Shown: positions 43,480 through 51,360 of the stretch, one piece after another | Position numbering within the stretch: position 1 is the first letter of the stretch | Layout: every line of letters begins with the position of its first letter | Source of the DNA: DATFVJ01 sp963727015 | Lineage (GTDB): Bacteria > Actinomycetota > Actinomycetes > Streptosporangiales > Streptosporangiaceae | Length of the DNA: 64,000 nt | Direction of reading: 5' to 3' | NCBI GenBank assembly: GCA_963727015.1 | Contig: CAVSEV010000015.1 | Location: forward strand, 403,352 to 467,351 | Notes under the pieces: model-generated | What the model was told of the DNA's origin: nothing | The model's database searches: none | What the model saw: the letters and a program-made list of their open reading frames with translations, nothing else | Position numbers and translations under genes: made by a program

Positions 43480-44427
43480 GTGACCGGTTATCTGCCCCGC
43501 AGGGTGGCGACATCCCTGCTGATGCTGTTCGGGGTCTCGATCTTCATCTTTTTCCTGCTGCATACGATCTACCCCTCGCCGGCCGTCGATGTGCTGGGCC
43601 CGAAGGCCAACCGGGTGTCGATAGCGGCGTGGAACAAGCAGCACGGGTTCGACGACCCGTTCATCGTGCAGTATCTGCGCTACGTCAATCAGCTGCTGCA
43701 CGGCAATCTGGGCTATTCCTACAAGCTGAACCAAAGCGTGGCTGCGCTGTTCCAGGAGCGGTGGGCGCGCAGCGCCTGCCTGTCGGGCATCTCGCTGCTG
43801 TTCGCGGTGGTGATCGCGATCCCGCTCGGCATCTTCCAGGCCGTCAGGCGGAACACCATTGGGGACAACGTCGCGACGACCCTGGCGTTTGTGACCTACG
43901 CGATGCCCGATTTCTTTCTCTACCTGATCGCGATCCAGTTGCTCGCGCTGTCGTTTCCGATCTTCGGTTTCGAGGCCAGCCAGTCCACCTCCGTGCTAAC
44001 GGTCATGCTGGACTGGCGCGACATGACGCTGCCGATCGTGTGCCTGACCCTGCTGATCGTTGCCGGGTACTCCCGCTACATGCGGTCGGCGGCGATGGAC
44101 ACTCTGGCCCAGGACTACATCAAGGCGGCCAGGGCGAAGGGCCTGCCGGAGCGGCTGGTGCTGCTGCGGCACCTGGTCCGCAACGCCTGCCTGCCGATGG
44201 TCACCCTGATCGGCCTGTCCATTCCCGCGCTGCTCGCGGGCAGCCTGATCGCCGAGACGGTCTTTAACTACCCGGGGCTCGGGCTGCTGTTCTACGACAG
44301 CCTGGGCGCCGCCGACTACCCGGTGCTGCTCGCCTACACGCTGGTCGGCGCCGTGCTGACGATCGCAGGGAATTTTGCCGCCGACATCGCGCTGACCGTG
44401 GCCGACCCGCGGATCCGGCTGGCCTAG
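43480..44427 (+). CDS. ABC transporter permease (DppB-like)
   Basis: About 315 residues. The N-terminal helix GYLPRRVATSLLMLFGVSIFIFFLLH is typical of DppB/OppB permeases. The BPD_transp_1 core has the EAA loop YIKAARAKGLPERLVLLRHLVRNACLP, with the last helices LIGLSIPALLAGSLIAETVFNYPGLGLLFYDSL. The GTG at 43480 is chosen, with GAGAAGGG upstream; the open frame begins right at the previous stop, but those 46 residues are arginine-rich and not membrane-like. It forms the membrane channel with the next gene product. Confidence 0.92.
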   Translation: MTGYLPRRVATSLLMLFGVSIFIFFLLHTIYPSPAVDVLGPKANRVSIAAWNKQHGFDDPFIVQYLRYVNQLLHGNLGYSYKLNQSVAALFQERWARSACLSGISLLFAVVIAIPLGIFQAVRRNTIGDNVATTLAFVTYAMPDFFLYLIAIQLLALSFPIFGFEASQSTSVLTVMLDWRDMTLPIVCLTLLIVAGYSRYMRSAAMDTLAQDYIKAARAKGLPERLVLLRHLVRNACLPMVTLIGLSIPALLAGSLIAETVFNYPGLGLLFYDSLGAADYPVLLAYTLVGAVLTIAGNFAADIALTVADPRIRLA

Positions 44428-44431
44428 ACGG

Positions 44432-44489
44432 GCCGCATGAACATCAGCCGCATGAACATCAGCCGCATGACATCAGCGGCATGACATCA
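44432..44489. repeat. 14-15-bp tandem repeat, four copies
   Basis: Two copies of GCCGCATGAACATCA followed by two shorter copies (GCCGCATGACATCA and GCGGCATGACATCA). It lies between the two permease genes, just before the ribosome site of the second, and each unit contains an ATG. Confidence 0.85.
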
Positions 44490-44499
44490 GGAGACAATC

Positions 44500-45420
44500 G
44501 TGGCTCATCTCGCCTCACCACTCCCGCCGCTCGATGTGACGCGCGCGCCCGCGGGCGGTGCGGCCGGCCCCGTCCGTAGCGGCTGGCGGCTGGCGCTGCG
44601 GGAGTTCACGAGGAACCGGCTGGCGGTTGCCGGGCTCGGCGTCCTGGTCTGCTTCGTGCTGTTCTGCTTCGGCGGGCCAGTCGTCTACCACGCCAACGTG
44701 CTCAGCACGAACCTGGCAGCGACCAACCTGCCGCCGGGAGCCGGCCACCCGCTCGGCACCGACAACCTCGGTTTCGACGAACTCGGCGAGCTGATGAGGG
44801 GAGGGCAGGCCGCGCTCGAGATCGGCTTCCTGGCGGCGGCCATCGGAATCGTCATCGGCGCGCTTTGGGGAGCGGTCTCCGGGCTGGCCGGGGGAATCGC
44901 AGACTCGATCATGATGCGAGTGGTCGACGTGTTCCTGTCGATCCCTTTCCTGTTCATCGTGCTGATCGTCGCCGTCCGGTACGGTGCGTCCGTACTCGGC
45001 CTCAGTCTCATCATCGGGGTCTTCACCTGGCTGGTCCCGGCCCGGCTGGTCCGCGGTGAAGTGCTCACGCTCCGGCTGCGGGATTTCGTCCTGGCAGCCC
45101 GGGCGGCAGGATCAGGAAGACTACGCCTGATCCACCGGCACCTCATCCCCAACGCGCTCGGCGTGATCATCGTAAATGTCACGTTCAACATCGCCGACGC
45201 AATCCTGGCCGTGGCCACGCTCGGCTTCCTCGGCTTCGGCCTGCACTACCCCAACGTGGACTGGGGCGACATGCTCTCCACCGGGACCACTTACCTGCAG
45301 GACGGATACTGGTGGCTTATCTACCCCGTCGGGACCTGCATCGTCCTGGTCGTGATGGCGTGCAACCTGCTCGGTGACGGGCTGCGCGATTCGCTCGACG
45401 TGCGGCTGCGCCGTCGCTGA
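44500..45420 (+). CDS. ABC transporter permease (DppC-like)
   Basis: A 306-residue second permease of the importer. The first helix FTRNRLAVAGLGVLVCFVLFCFGGPVVY is typical of DppC/OppC, and HPLGTDNLGFDELGELMRGGQAALEIGFLAAAIGIVIGALWG is the usual following region. The EAA loop reads FVLAARAAGSGRLRLIHRHLIPNALGVI. The GTG at 44500 has AGGAGA 6 bases upstream. It pairs with the DppB-like protein and lies 63 bases before the ATPase gene. Confidence 0.92.
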   Translation: MAHLASPLPPLDVTRAPAGGAAGPVRSGWRLALREFTRNRLAVAGLGVLVCFVLFCFGGPVVYHANVLSTNLAATNLPPGAGHPLGTDNLGFDELGELMRGGQAALEIGFLAAAIGIVIGALWGAVSGLAGGIADSIMMRVVDVFLSIPFLFIVLIVAVRYGASVLGLSLIIGVFTWLVPARLVRGEVLTLRLRDFVLAARAAGSGRLRLIHRHLIPNALGVIIVNVTFNIADAILAVATLGFLGFGLHYPNVDWGDMLSTGTTYLQDGYWWLIYPVGTCIVLVVMACNLLGDGLRDSLDVRLRRR

Positions 45421-45483
45421 CCGCGCTCGCTGATCACCTTTGCCCGGCACCGATTCCACCCGCTGACCGAGGAGTACCCGCGG

Positions 45484-47556
45484 ATGGCCCCTGTCCTGGA
45501 GATCACGGACCTCTCGACGCACATCCGGCTGACCAAGCAGGTCGTGCAGGCCGTCGGCGGCGTCGACCTCGCTATCGAGCCCGGGGAGACGCTCGGGCTG
45601 GTGGGCGAGTCCGGGTGCGGAAAGTCGATGACCAGTCTTTCAATCATGGGGCTGCTGCCGCCAGGGGGAGCCGTCGTCCGCGGCTCGATCAAGCTGGACG
45701 GCAGGGAACTGGTCGGCCTGCCGGAGCCTGACCTGCGCAAGATCCGCGGCAACGACGTAGCGATGATCTTCCAGGATCCGCTCACCTCGCTGGACCCAAC
45801 GAAGACCATCGGCTACCAGGTGGCGGAGCCGGTCCGGCTGCACCGCGGTGCGACAAAGGCGGCGGCCATGGATCGTGCCGCCGAGGTGCTCGGCCTGGTG
45901 GGCCTGCCCAAGCCGGCGGAGCGGCTCGGCGACTACCCGCATCAGCTCTCCGGCGGGCTGCGCCAGCGCGTCATGATCGCGATGGCGCTGACCTGCGAGC
46001 CCAAGTTGCTGATCGCCGACGAGCCGACCACCGCGCTTGATGTCACCATCCAGGCGCAGATCCTCGCGCTGCTTGACGACGTCAAGGATCGCCTCGGCAT
46101 GGCGATGCTGCTGATCACGCACGACATGGGCGTGATCGCGGGGCACGCCGACCGGGTCCACGTGATGTATGCGGGCCGGACGGTCGAGACGGCAAGGACA
46201 GTCAACCTCTTCCGGGGCATGCGTCATCCGTATACGCATGCGCTGCTCGCCTCGATTCCGCGGCTGAGCCAGGACAATACGCAGCGGCTGCTCAGTGTCG
46301 GGGGACTCCCGCCGGATCTGTCGGATCCTCCGGAGGGCTGCCGGTTCGCGCCGAGGTGCGGCCGAGCCAGCGACAAGTGCCGCAGCAGCGAGCCACCGCT
46401 CACCGGCGAGACCGGCGAGCACCTGTTCTCCTGCTGGCATCCGGTAGATGGACCTGCCGGTGCGGAAGCGGCGAATAGCGGGGCCCGTCGCGTTCAGGCA
46501 GTTGCCGACAGGCCGGCTGGACCTGGCCGCGGCCACACAGCTGCGCCGCCAGGGACGCCCCTGCTCGAGGTGCGCGATCTGGTCAAGGAGTTCCCTGTCA
46601 CATCGGGGGCGATCTTGCGGCGCAGGGCCGGCAGCGTGCACGCCGTGTCCGACGTATCGTTCGCCGTGCCCGCAGGGGAGACTTTCGGCCTGGTGGGAGA
46701 ATCGGGCTGCGGCAAGACCACCGTCGGGCGAGTCGTGGTGGCGCTCGAGCGGCCGGACTCGGGATCCGTGCAGCTCGGCGACCAGGACCTGTCCGCTCTC
46801 AGCGGAGCTGAGCTGCGAAGGCGGCGCCGCGACCTGCAGCTGATGTTCCAGGATCCCTACTCATCGCTCAACCCGAGAATGCGGGTCGGCTCGATCATCC
46901 GCGAGCCCCTCAGCATCCAGCACATCGGGACCCGCCAGCAGCAGCGGCAACGCGTGTTCGAGCTGCTCGACGAGGTCGGGTTGCCGCGCAATGCCGTCGA
47001 GCGCTATCCGCACGAGTTCTCCGGCGGTCAGCGGCAGCGGATCGGGCTCGCCAGGGCGCTCACCCTGAACCCGAAGGTCATCGTCGCGGACGAGCCGGTC
47101 AGCGCGCTTGACGTGTCCATCAGAGCGCAGGTGCTCAACCTGATGAAGCGGCTGCAGGCTGATCACGGGCTGACCTACATCGTCATCTCCCATGACCTCG
47201 CCGTCGTCAAGTACATGGCCGACCGGATTGGCGTGATGTATCTGGGCAAGCTGGTCGAGATGGGCTCGGGGGATGACATCTACCAGCGTGCGGCGCATCC
47301 CTACACTGCCGGGCTCATCGCGACCATCCCGGTTCCTGAGCCCGGGGCGGCGCGGGCGAGGAAAGGTGCGGGGATCAAGGGCGAGCTGCCCAGCCCAGTC
47401 AACCCGCCGTCGGGCTGCAGGTTCCGCATCAGGTGCCCGTTCACGCAGGTTCTGTGTGCTGACGAGGAGCCCCCGCTGCGCTCATTCGGGCCCGGGCACG
47501 TCGCGGCCTGCCATTTCCCACTGCAGAGTCAGGGTGTGTCCCGTAGATCTTGGTAG
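45484..47556 (+). CDS. Double ABC ATPase (DppD-DppF fusion)
   Basis: A 690-residue protein with two nucleotide-binding domains, doing the work of DppD and DppF in one chain. Domain 1 (about 1-325): GLVGESGCGKSMTSLS, LSGGLRQRVMIAMAL, LLIADEPTTALDV. Domain 2 (about 360-680): GLVGESGCGKTTVGR, FSGGQRQRIGLARAL, VIVADEPVSALDV. Each ends with the oligopeptide-type cysteine region (GCRFAPRCGRASDKC and GCRFRIRCPFTQVLC), which may hold an iron-sulfur cluster. The linker is about 35 residues. The last residues GVSRRSW and the stop codon come from the dispersed repeat at 47538-47564, so the original C-terminus may have been replaced. Confidence 0.93.
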   Translation: MAPVLEITDLSTHIRLTKQVVQAVGGVDLAIEPGETLGLVGESGCGKSMTSLSIMGLLPPGGAVVRGSIKLDGRELVGLPEPDLRKIRGNDVAMIFQDPLTSLDPTKTIGYQVAEPVRLHRGATKAAAMDRAAEVLGLVGLPKPAERLGDYPHQLSGGLRQRVMIAMALTCEPKLLIADEPTTALDVTIQAQILALLDDVKDRLGMAMLLITHDMGVIAGHADRVHVMYAGRTVETARTVNLFRGMRHPYTHALLASIPRLSQDNTQRLLSVGGLPPDLSDPPEGCRFAPRCGRASDKCRSSEPPLTGETGEHLFSCWHPVDGPAGAEAANSGARRVQAVADRPAGPGRGHTAAPPGTPLLEVRDLVKEFPVTSGAILRRRAGSVHAVSDVSFAVPAGETFGLVGESGCGKTTVGRVVVALERPDSGSVQLGDQDLSALSGAELRRRRRDLQLMFQDPYSSLNPRMRVGSIIREPLSIQHIGTRQQQRQRVFELLDEVGLPRNAVERYPHEFSGGQRQRIGLARALTLNPKVIVADEPVSALDVSIRAQVLNLMKRLQADHGLTYIVISHDLAVVKYMADRIGVMYLGKLVEMGSGDDIYQRAAHPYTAGLIATIPVPEPGAARARKGAGIKGELPSPVNPPSGCRFRIRCPFTQVLCADEEPPLRSFGPGHVAACHFPLQSQGVSRRSW

Positions 47557-47564
47557 CTGCGGGC
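47538..47564. repeat. Dispersed 27-bp repeat, copy 2
   Basis: Matches 5907-5933 at 25 of 27 positions. It covers the last five codons and the stop of the ABC ATPase gene. Confidence 0.6.
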
Positions 47565-47598
47565 CGTGTGCCGCCAGCGGGCGGCAGGGGAGTGGCGG

Positions 47599-48231
47599 TC
47601 AATTTGCCGCGGTCCCGGCGTCGTGGACCCGGTCGTGCAGCAGACGCGCGAGGACTTCGTCTATAGCGGCCTCTCCTGTCCGCATCGCCGCCCCCGTCTC
47701 ATCGGAGCGGGCGATGAGCAGGGCGATCTCGTTCACTGTGGCCAAGATTACGTGGGAGAAGATATCGACCAGATCAGGCGCCAGGCCGCCTTCCGCGGAG
47801 ATCGCCCGCAGGACGTCTTTGATCAAGCCGAGGGCGTGGCGTTCCTCCATGGCTCGCCACCGGTCCCAGCCGAGCACCGATGGCGCGTCGATGAGCAGGA
47901 TTCGCTGCACGACGGGGTCCCCCGCGATCTCGATCCACGCCAGGCAGCCGGCGCGCAGCGCTGCGGCCGGTCCTGATGCTGCGGCGGCCGCTTCCACCGT
48001 CCGGCGGCCGACGTCGGTTTCGAGCGCCTCGAGCACCGCTTCGAAGAGGGCGTCCTTCCCCTTGAAGTGATGGTAAAGCGAGCCGCGGCTGACCCCCGCC
48101 TGCTGGAGCACCGATTCGATCGACGTCGCCTCGAATCCCCGCTCGGCGAACAGGGTGGTGGCGACCGAGAGCAGATGTTCGCGGGTGACGGCTCCCCTGG
48201 CCACGTTCTGGTTCGGCCGGTCATCAGGCAT
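47599..48231 (-). CDS. TetR-family transcriptional regulator
   Basis: A 210-residue repressor. The N-terminal DNA-binding domain reads TREHLLSVATTLFAERGFEATSIESVLQQAGVSRGSLYHHFKGKDALFEAVLEALE, a classic TetR helix-turn-helix. The ligand-binding half contains a TetR_C-like stretch (VVQRILLIDAPSVLGWDRWRAMEERHALGLIKDVL). It is divergent from the hydrolase gene at 48376. Two copies of a palindromic operator lie between them, so it should repress both genes until an inducer binds. The inducer is unknown, perhaps a substrate of the hydrolase. Confidence 0.93.
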   Translation of the reverse strand: MPDDRPNQNVARGAVTREHLLSVATTLFAERGFEATSIESVLQQAGVSRGSLYHHFKGKDALFEAVLEALETDVGRRTVEAAAAASGPAAALRAGCLAWIEIAGDPVVQRILLIDAPSVLGWDRWRAMEERHALGLIKDVLRAISAEGGLAPDLVDIFSHVILATVNEIALLIARSDETGAAMRTGEAAIDEVLARLLHDRVHDAGTAAN

Positions 48232-48254
48232 CTGGCGCCCTCCCTCCTTGACAA

Positions 48255-48267
48255 ACCGACTATCGGT
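48255..48267. promoter_or_regulatory. TetR operator, site 1
   Basis: Palindrome ACCGA-CTA-TCGGT lying 2 bases after a TTGACA box (48248-48253). It is the reverse complement of the core of site 2. It is 23 bases upstream of the tetR start codon. Confidence 0.75.
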
Positions 48268-48289
48268 CTACAAACTGGAGCGATAGTCA

Positions 48290-48310
48290 CTAGACCGATA
48301 GTCGGTCTAG
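48290..48310. promoter_or_regulatory. TetR operator, site 2
   Basis: Perfect 9-base arms CTAGACCGA and TCGGTCTAG around TAG. The core ACCGATAGTCGGT equals site 1 read on the other strand. A half-site GATAGTC lies between the two. The spacing between centres is about 39 bases, close to four helical turns. Confidence 0.82.
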
Positions 48311-48375
48311 TTAAAAGGTACCAGGAGCCTCCGGTAGCGGAACGCAGGCCGGTGAGATGGCGGAAGGACAGACCA

Positions 48376-49287
48376 GTGACCATCGCTGAGCTTGGGATTC
48401 ATCGCCGCACCGTCAGGACCCAGGCGGGGCCTGTCAGCTGCATCGATGTCGGCGACGGGCCAGTCGCCCTGTTCGTGCACGGGCTGGGGACCAACGCGCT
48501 CCTTTGGCGGCACGCGCTTAGTGCGCTGGCGGGTGAACGCCGTTGCGTGGCGCTCGACCTGCCTCTGCATGGCCAGACACCGGCCGCACCCGACCAGGAT
48601 TTCAGCCTGCGAGCGGTGGCCGACGTGGTCGAGCAGTTCTGCGCGTCGGCTGATCTGAGCGACCTTGATCTAGTGGCCCACGACACCGGCGGCGCCGTCG
48701 CGCAGGTATTCGCGGCCGCACATCCGGAACGTCTCCGGTCGCTGTGCCTCGCCAACTGCGATACCCACGACAACATCCCACCGGAGGCCTTCAAGCCGAC
48801 GGTCGGCATGGCAGCCTCCGGTGCGCTCGCGGACGTGGCGCCAGCCTTGCTTGCCGACCTCGGCGCCGCACGTGAGATGGTCTTCGGAGCCGGCTACGAG
48901 GACGTCAACCGGCTCGACATCGACGTGGTGCGTTCGTTCCTCGAGCCGGTGCTCGGCACGCCAGAGCGGGCACGCCAGTTCCAGCGCTTTCTGCTCTCGC
49001 TCCAGCCCGGGGACCTGCTTGCCGCCGAGCCAGGGCTGTCTCGGCTGACCGTGCCGACCCTAATCGTCTGGGGGACAGGCGACGTGTTCTTCGAGCTTTC
49101 CTGGGCCTACTGGCTGAAGGACCTGCTTCCCGGCGCGGATGACGTGGTCGAGGTCAACGGCGGCCGGCTCTTCTTCCCCGACGAACGACCCTGTGAGCTC
49201 CTCGGCGCTCTGCGGGCGCATTGGACGGGCCTCGATTATCGGCATCGTGAATCTGGCGCCCGGGCGTGGCGCCGGTTCGGGTGGTAG
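48376..49287 (+). CDS. Alpha/beta hydrolase (aspartate-nucleophile type)
   Basis: A 303-residue alpha/beta hydrolase. The oxyanion region is VALFVHGLGTNALLWRHALSAL. The nucleophile elbow is LDLVAHDTGGAVAQVFAA, with aspartate as in epoxide hydrolases and dehalogenases. The place of the catalytic histidine near the end reads VVEVNGGRLFFPDERP, with arginine or no residue where GHF is usual, so classical hydrolysis may be lost or changed. The GTG at 48376 has GGAAGGA 8 bases upstream; the long open frame before it covers the operators. It is divergent from and probably controlled by the TetR protein. Confidence 0.85.
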   Translation: MTIAELGIHRRTVRTQAGPVSCIDVGDGPVALFVHGLGTNALLWRHALSALAGERRCVALDLPLHGQTPAAPDQDFSLRAVADVVEQFCASADLSDLDLVAHDTGGAVAQVFAAAHPERLRSLCLANCDTHDNIPPEAFKPTVGMAASGALADVAPALLADLGAAREMVFGAGYEDVNRLDIDVVRSFLEPVLGTPERARQFQRFLLSLQPGDLLAAEPGLSRLTVPTLIVWGTGDVFFELSWAYWLKDLLPGADDVVEVNGGRLFFPDERPCELLGALRAHWTGLDYRHRESGARAWRRFGW

Positions 49288-49315
49288 TGAGTACGGGGTG
49301 GTCCCTCGTGCCTTC

Positions 49316-49398
49316 AGGAGTGACGGCCCGCAGGGCCGGGCCGCGCAGCCGCCCGGGAGGAGTGACGGCCCGCAGGGCCGGGCCGCGCAGCCGTTCAG
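49316..49398. repeat. 42-bp direct repeat, two copies
   Basis: The second copy begins at 49358; about 35 bases are identical, including GGAGTGACGGCCCGCAGGGC. It lies just after the hydrolase stop codon and upstream of the acyl-CoA dehydrogenase. Each unit includes a short GGCCCGCAGGGCC self-complementary word, so the copies can fold. Confidence 0.85.
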
Positions 49399-49518
49399 GA
49401 CCATTGAGACTTAACTGGTCAGTAGCGGTGGCACTACCATCACTGGCAGGTGCCTTCCGCTGGCCGTGGGTGGCTGGGCGGCCCGGAATCGCGCCGCTAG
49501 CCTGCGAAGGGGGCAGAC

Positions 49519-50715
49519 GTGATCAGCAATAGGCTCGACGATGAGCACGAGACGCTGCGGGCGACGGTGCAGGAGTTCGCTCGCGATGTAGTTGCGCCAG
49601 TGATCGGCGGTTACTACGAGCGGTGCGAGTTCCCGTACGAGATCATCGCGCGGATGGGCAAGATGGGCCTGTTCGGGCTGCCGTTCCCCGAGGAGTTCGG
49701 GGGGATGGGCGGCGACTATTTCGCGCTCTGCCTGGCACTGCACGAGCTTGCCAGGGTGGACTCTTCTGTCGCGATCACGCTGGAGGCCGGGGTCTCGCTC
49801 GGCGCCATGCCGATCTACAGGTTCGGGACCGAGGAGCAAAAACGGCGTTGGCTGCCGCCGTTGTGCGCTGGTGAAAGGCTCGGCGCATTCGGGCTGACCG
49901 AACCTGGCGGGGGTTCGGACGTGCCTGGCGGGATGCGGACGACGGCGCGCCTGGCCGAGGGCGAATGGGTGATCGACGGCAGCAAGGCATTCATCACCAA
50001 CGCAGGCACATCGATCACGGATCTTGTCACCGTGCTCGCGATAACTGGCCAGCGCCCCGACGGAGACAAGGAGATTTCGTCCATTGTCGTCCCGGCCGGA
50101 ACGCCCGGATTCACCGTCGGGCAGCGGTATTCCAAGGTCGGCTGGTCAGCCTCGGATACCCGCGAGCTGGCATTCAATTCCTGCAAGGTTCCCGCCGACC
50201 ACCTGGTGGGCGAGCGAGGCCGCGGCTATGCCCAGTTCCTGCAGATCCTGGACGAGGGAAGGATCGCGATCGCCGCGCTTGGCGCCGGGCTCGCCCAGGG
50301 TTGCGTGGACGAGAGCCTGCGTTATGCGTCAGACCGGACCGCATTCGGGCACGCGATCGGCGTCTACCAGGCGATCCGATTCAAGATCGCGGACATGGAA
50401 TCGAGGGCAGCGGTGGCCAGGCTCGCCTGGTACGAAGCGGCCGCGAGGATGAACGCGGGTGAGCCGTTCAAGAAGGAGGCGGCGATCGCCAAGCTGACGT
50501 CGTCGAATGCGGCGATGGATAACGCACGCGACGCGACGCAGATATTTGGCGGATACGGATTCATGAACGACTCCGCGGTTGGACGCTTCTACCGTGACGC
50601 CAAGGTCCTCGAGATTGGCGAGGGGACATCCGAGGTCCAGCGGCTGCTGATTGCCCGTGAGCTTGGCCTTCCTGGCCTGCACGGCCTGCATGGCGGGCCA
50701 GCGCTCGTAGGTTAG
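49519..50715 (+). CDS. Acyl-CoA dehydrogenase
   Basis: A 398-residue FAD enzyme that introduces an alpha-beta double bond into acyl-CoA. Visible parts are GLFGLPFPEEFGGMGGDYFALCLALHELARVDSSVAIT, the FAD-binding LGAFGLTEPGGGSDVPGGMRTTARL, and WVIDGSKAFITNAG. The C-terminal domain has RTAFGHAIGVYQAIRFKIADM, QIFGGYGFMNDSAVGRFYRDAKVLEIGEGTSEVQRLLIAR, with the catalytic glutamate most likely in EGTSE. The GTG at 49519 follows GAAGGGGG. It is close to short-chain and branched-chain acyl-CoA dehydrogenases. It stands alone, so the pathway is not shown. Confidence 0.93.
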   Translation: MISNRLDDEHETLRATVQEFARDVVAPVIGGYYERCEFPYEIIARMGKMGLFGLPFPEEFGGMGGDYFALCLALHELARVDSSVAITLEAGVSLGAMPIYRFGTEEQKRRWLPPLCAGERLGAFGLTEPGGGSDVPGGMRTTARLAEGEWVIDGSKAFITNAGTSITDLVTVLAITGQRPDGDKEISSIVVPAGTPGFTVGQRYSKVGWSASDTRELAFNSCKVPADHLVGERGRGYAQFLQILDEGRIAIAALGAGLAQGCVDESLRYASDRTAFGHAIGVYQAIRFKIADMESRAAVARLAWYEAAARMNAGEPFKKEAAIAKLTSSNAAMDNARDATQIFGGYGFMNDSAVGRFYRDAKVLEIGEGTSEVQRLLIARELGLPGLHGLHGGPALVG

Positions 50716-50753
50716 CCGCACCCTTATGCCGCGCGGCTCGGGCAGGCCAGTTC

Positions 50754-50837
50754 GGGTGGACAGCAGGAGGCCTGCCAATCGGGGTGGACAGCAGGAGGCC
50801 TGCCAATCGGGGTGGACAGCAGGAGGCCTGCCAGTTG
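50754..50837. repeat. 28-bp tandem repeat, three copies
   Basis: Three consecutive 28-base units, each containing GGACAGCAGGAGGCCTGCCA. AGGCCT and GCAGG...CCTGC give each unit a small internal palindrome. It begins 38 bases after the acyl-CoA dehydrogenase stop. Confidence 0.9.
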
Positions 50838-50850
50838 GGGTGGCCAGCCG

Positions 50851-50928
50851 GTGGGGCCCGGCAGTGGGGCCCGGCAGTGGGGCCCGGCAGTGGGGCCCGG
50901 CAGTGGGGCCCGGCAGTGGGGCCCGGCG
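50851..50928. repeat. 13-bp tandem repeat, six copies
   Basis: Unit GTGGGGCCCGGCA, six near-identical copies, directly after the 28-bp array. The word GGGCCC is self-complementary. Confidence 0.92.
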
Positions 50929-51360
50929 CACGGCAAGCGCGGCAGCATGAGCGGCGTGGTGATCGGCTTGCTGGCGACAGACGCGAACATCACTAACAGC
51001 CTCATCACGGTCCTCGCCGACCCAACCTGGCTCATGCGCCACAGCCGGTGGTGACGATGCGTATCGCTACCGCTGCGAAATAGCCGGGCGAATGGCCGGC
51101 GTATCTGGCGCCGCCGGGTGCGAGGCTGTCGCGGCGGTCCTCCGACCGGCGCTGAGCGTGCCGCGAACAGTGCGATACATAGGTATTTGCAGCTCATTAG
51201 GGTATTGATGTGCCTTGGCCCGGTATCAGGCTAGAGTGGTCGCCGGACCCGTCACGATGACCCGTATCAGTGGATTATCACCCGGGAAGGGGTTTGGCAT
51301 GCCAGTCTCGCTCGCCGGCGAGCTGGGCGTCTTTTCCCGGTTCCGGTAGCAGGGTGGAGG

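Larger units (their letters stand above)
50716..51360. other. Repeat-rich intergenic region upstream of the conservon
   Basis: About 645 bp with no supported gene. The left part is filled by two tandem arrays. The right part (51150-51260) is AT-richer and probably contains the conservon promoter; TAGAGT at about 51231 is a possible -10 box, but its -35 partner is unclear. Confidence 0.5.

Noticed and set aside
50941..51055. Short plus-strand frame beginning MSGVVIGLLATDANI
   Set aside because: It continues from the tandem array frame, is short and has no ribosome site or family resemblance.
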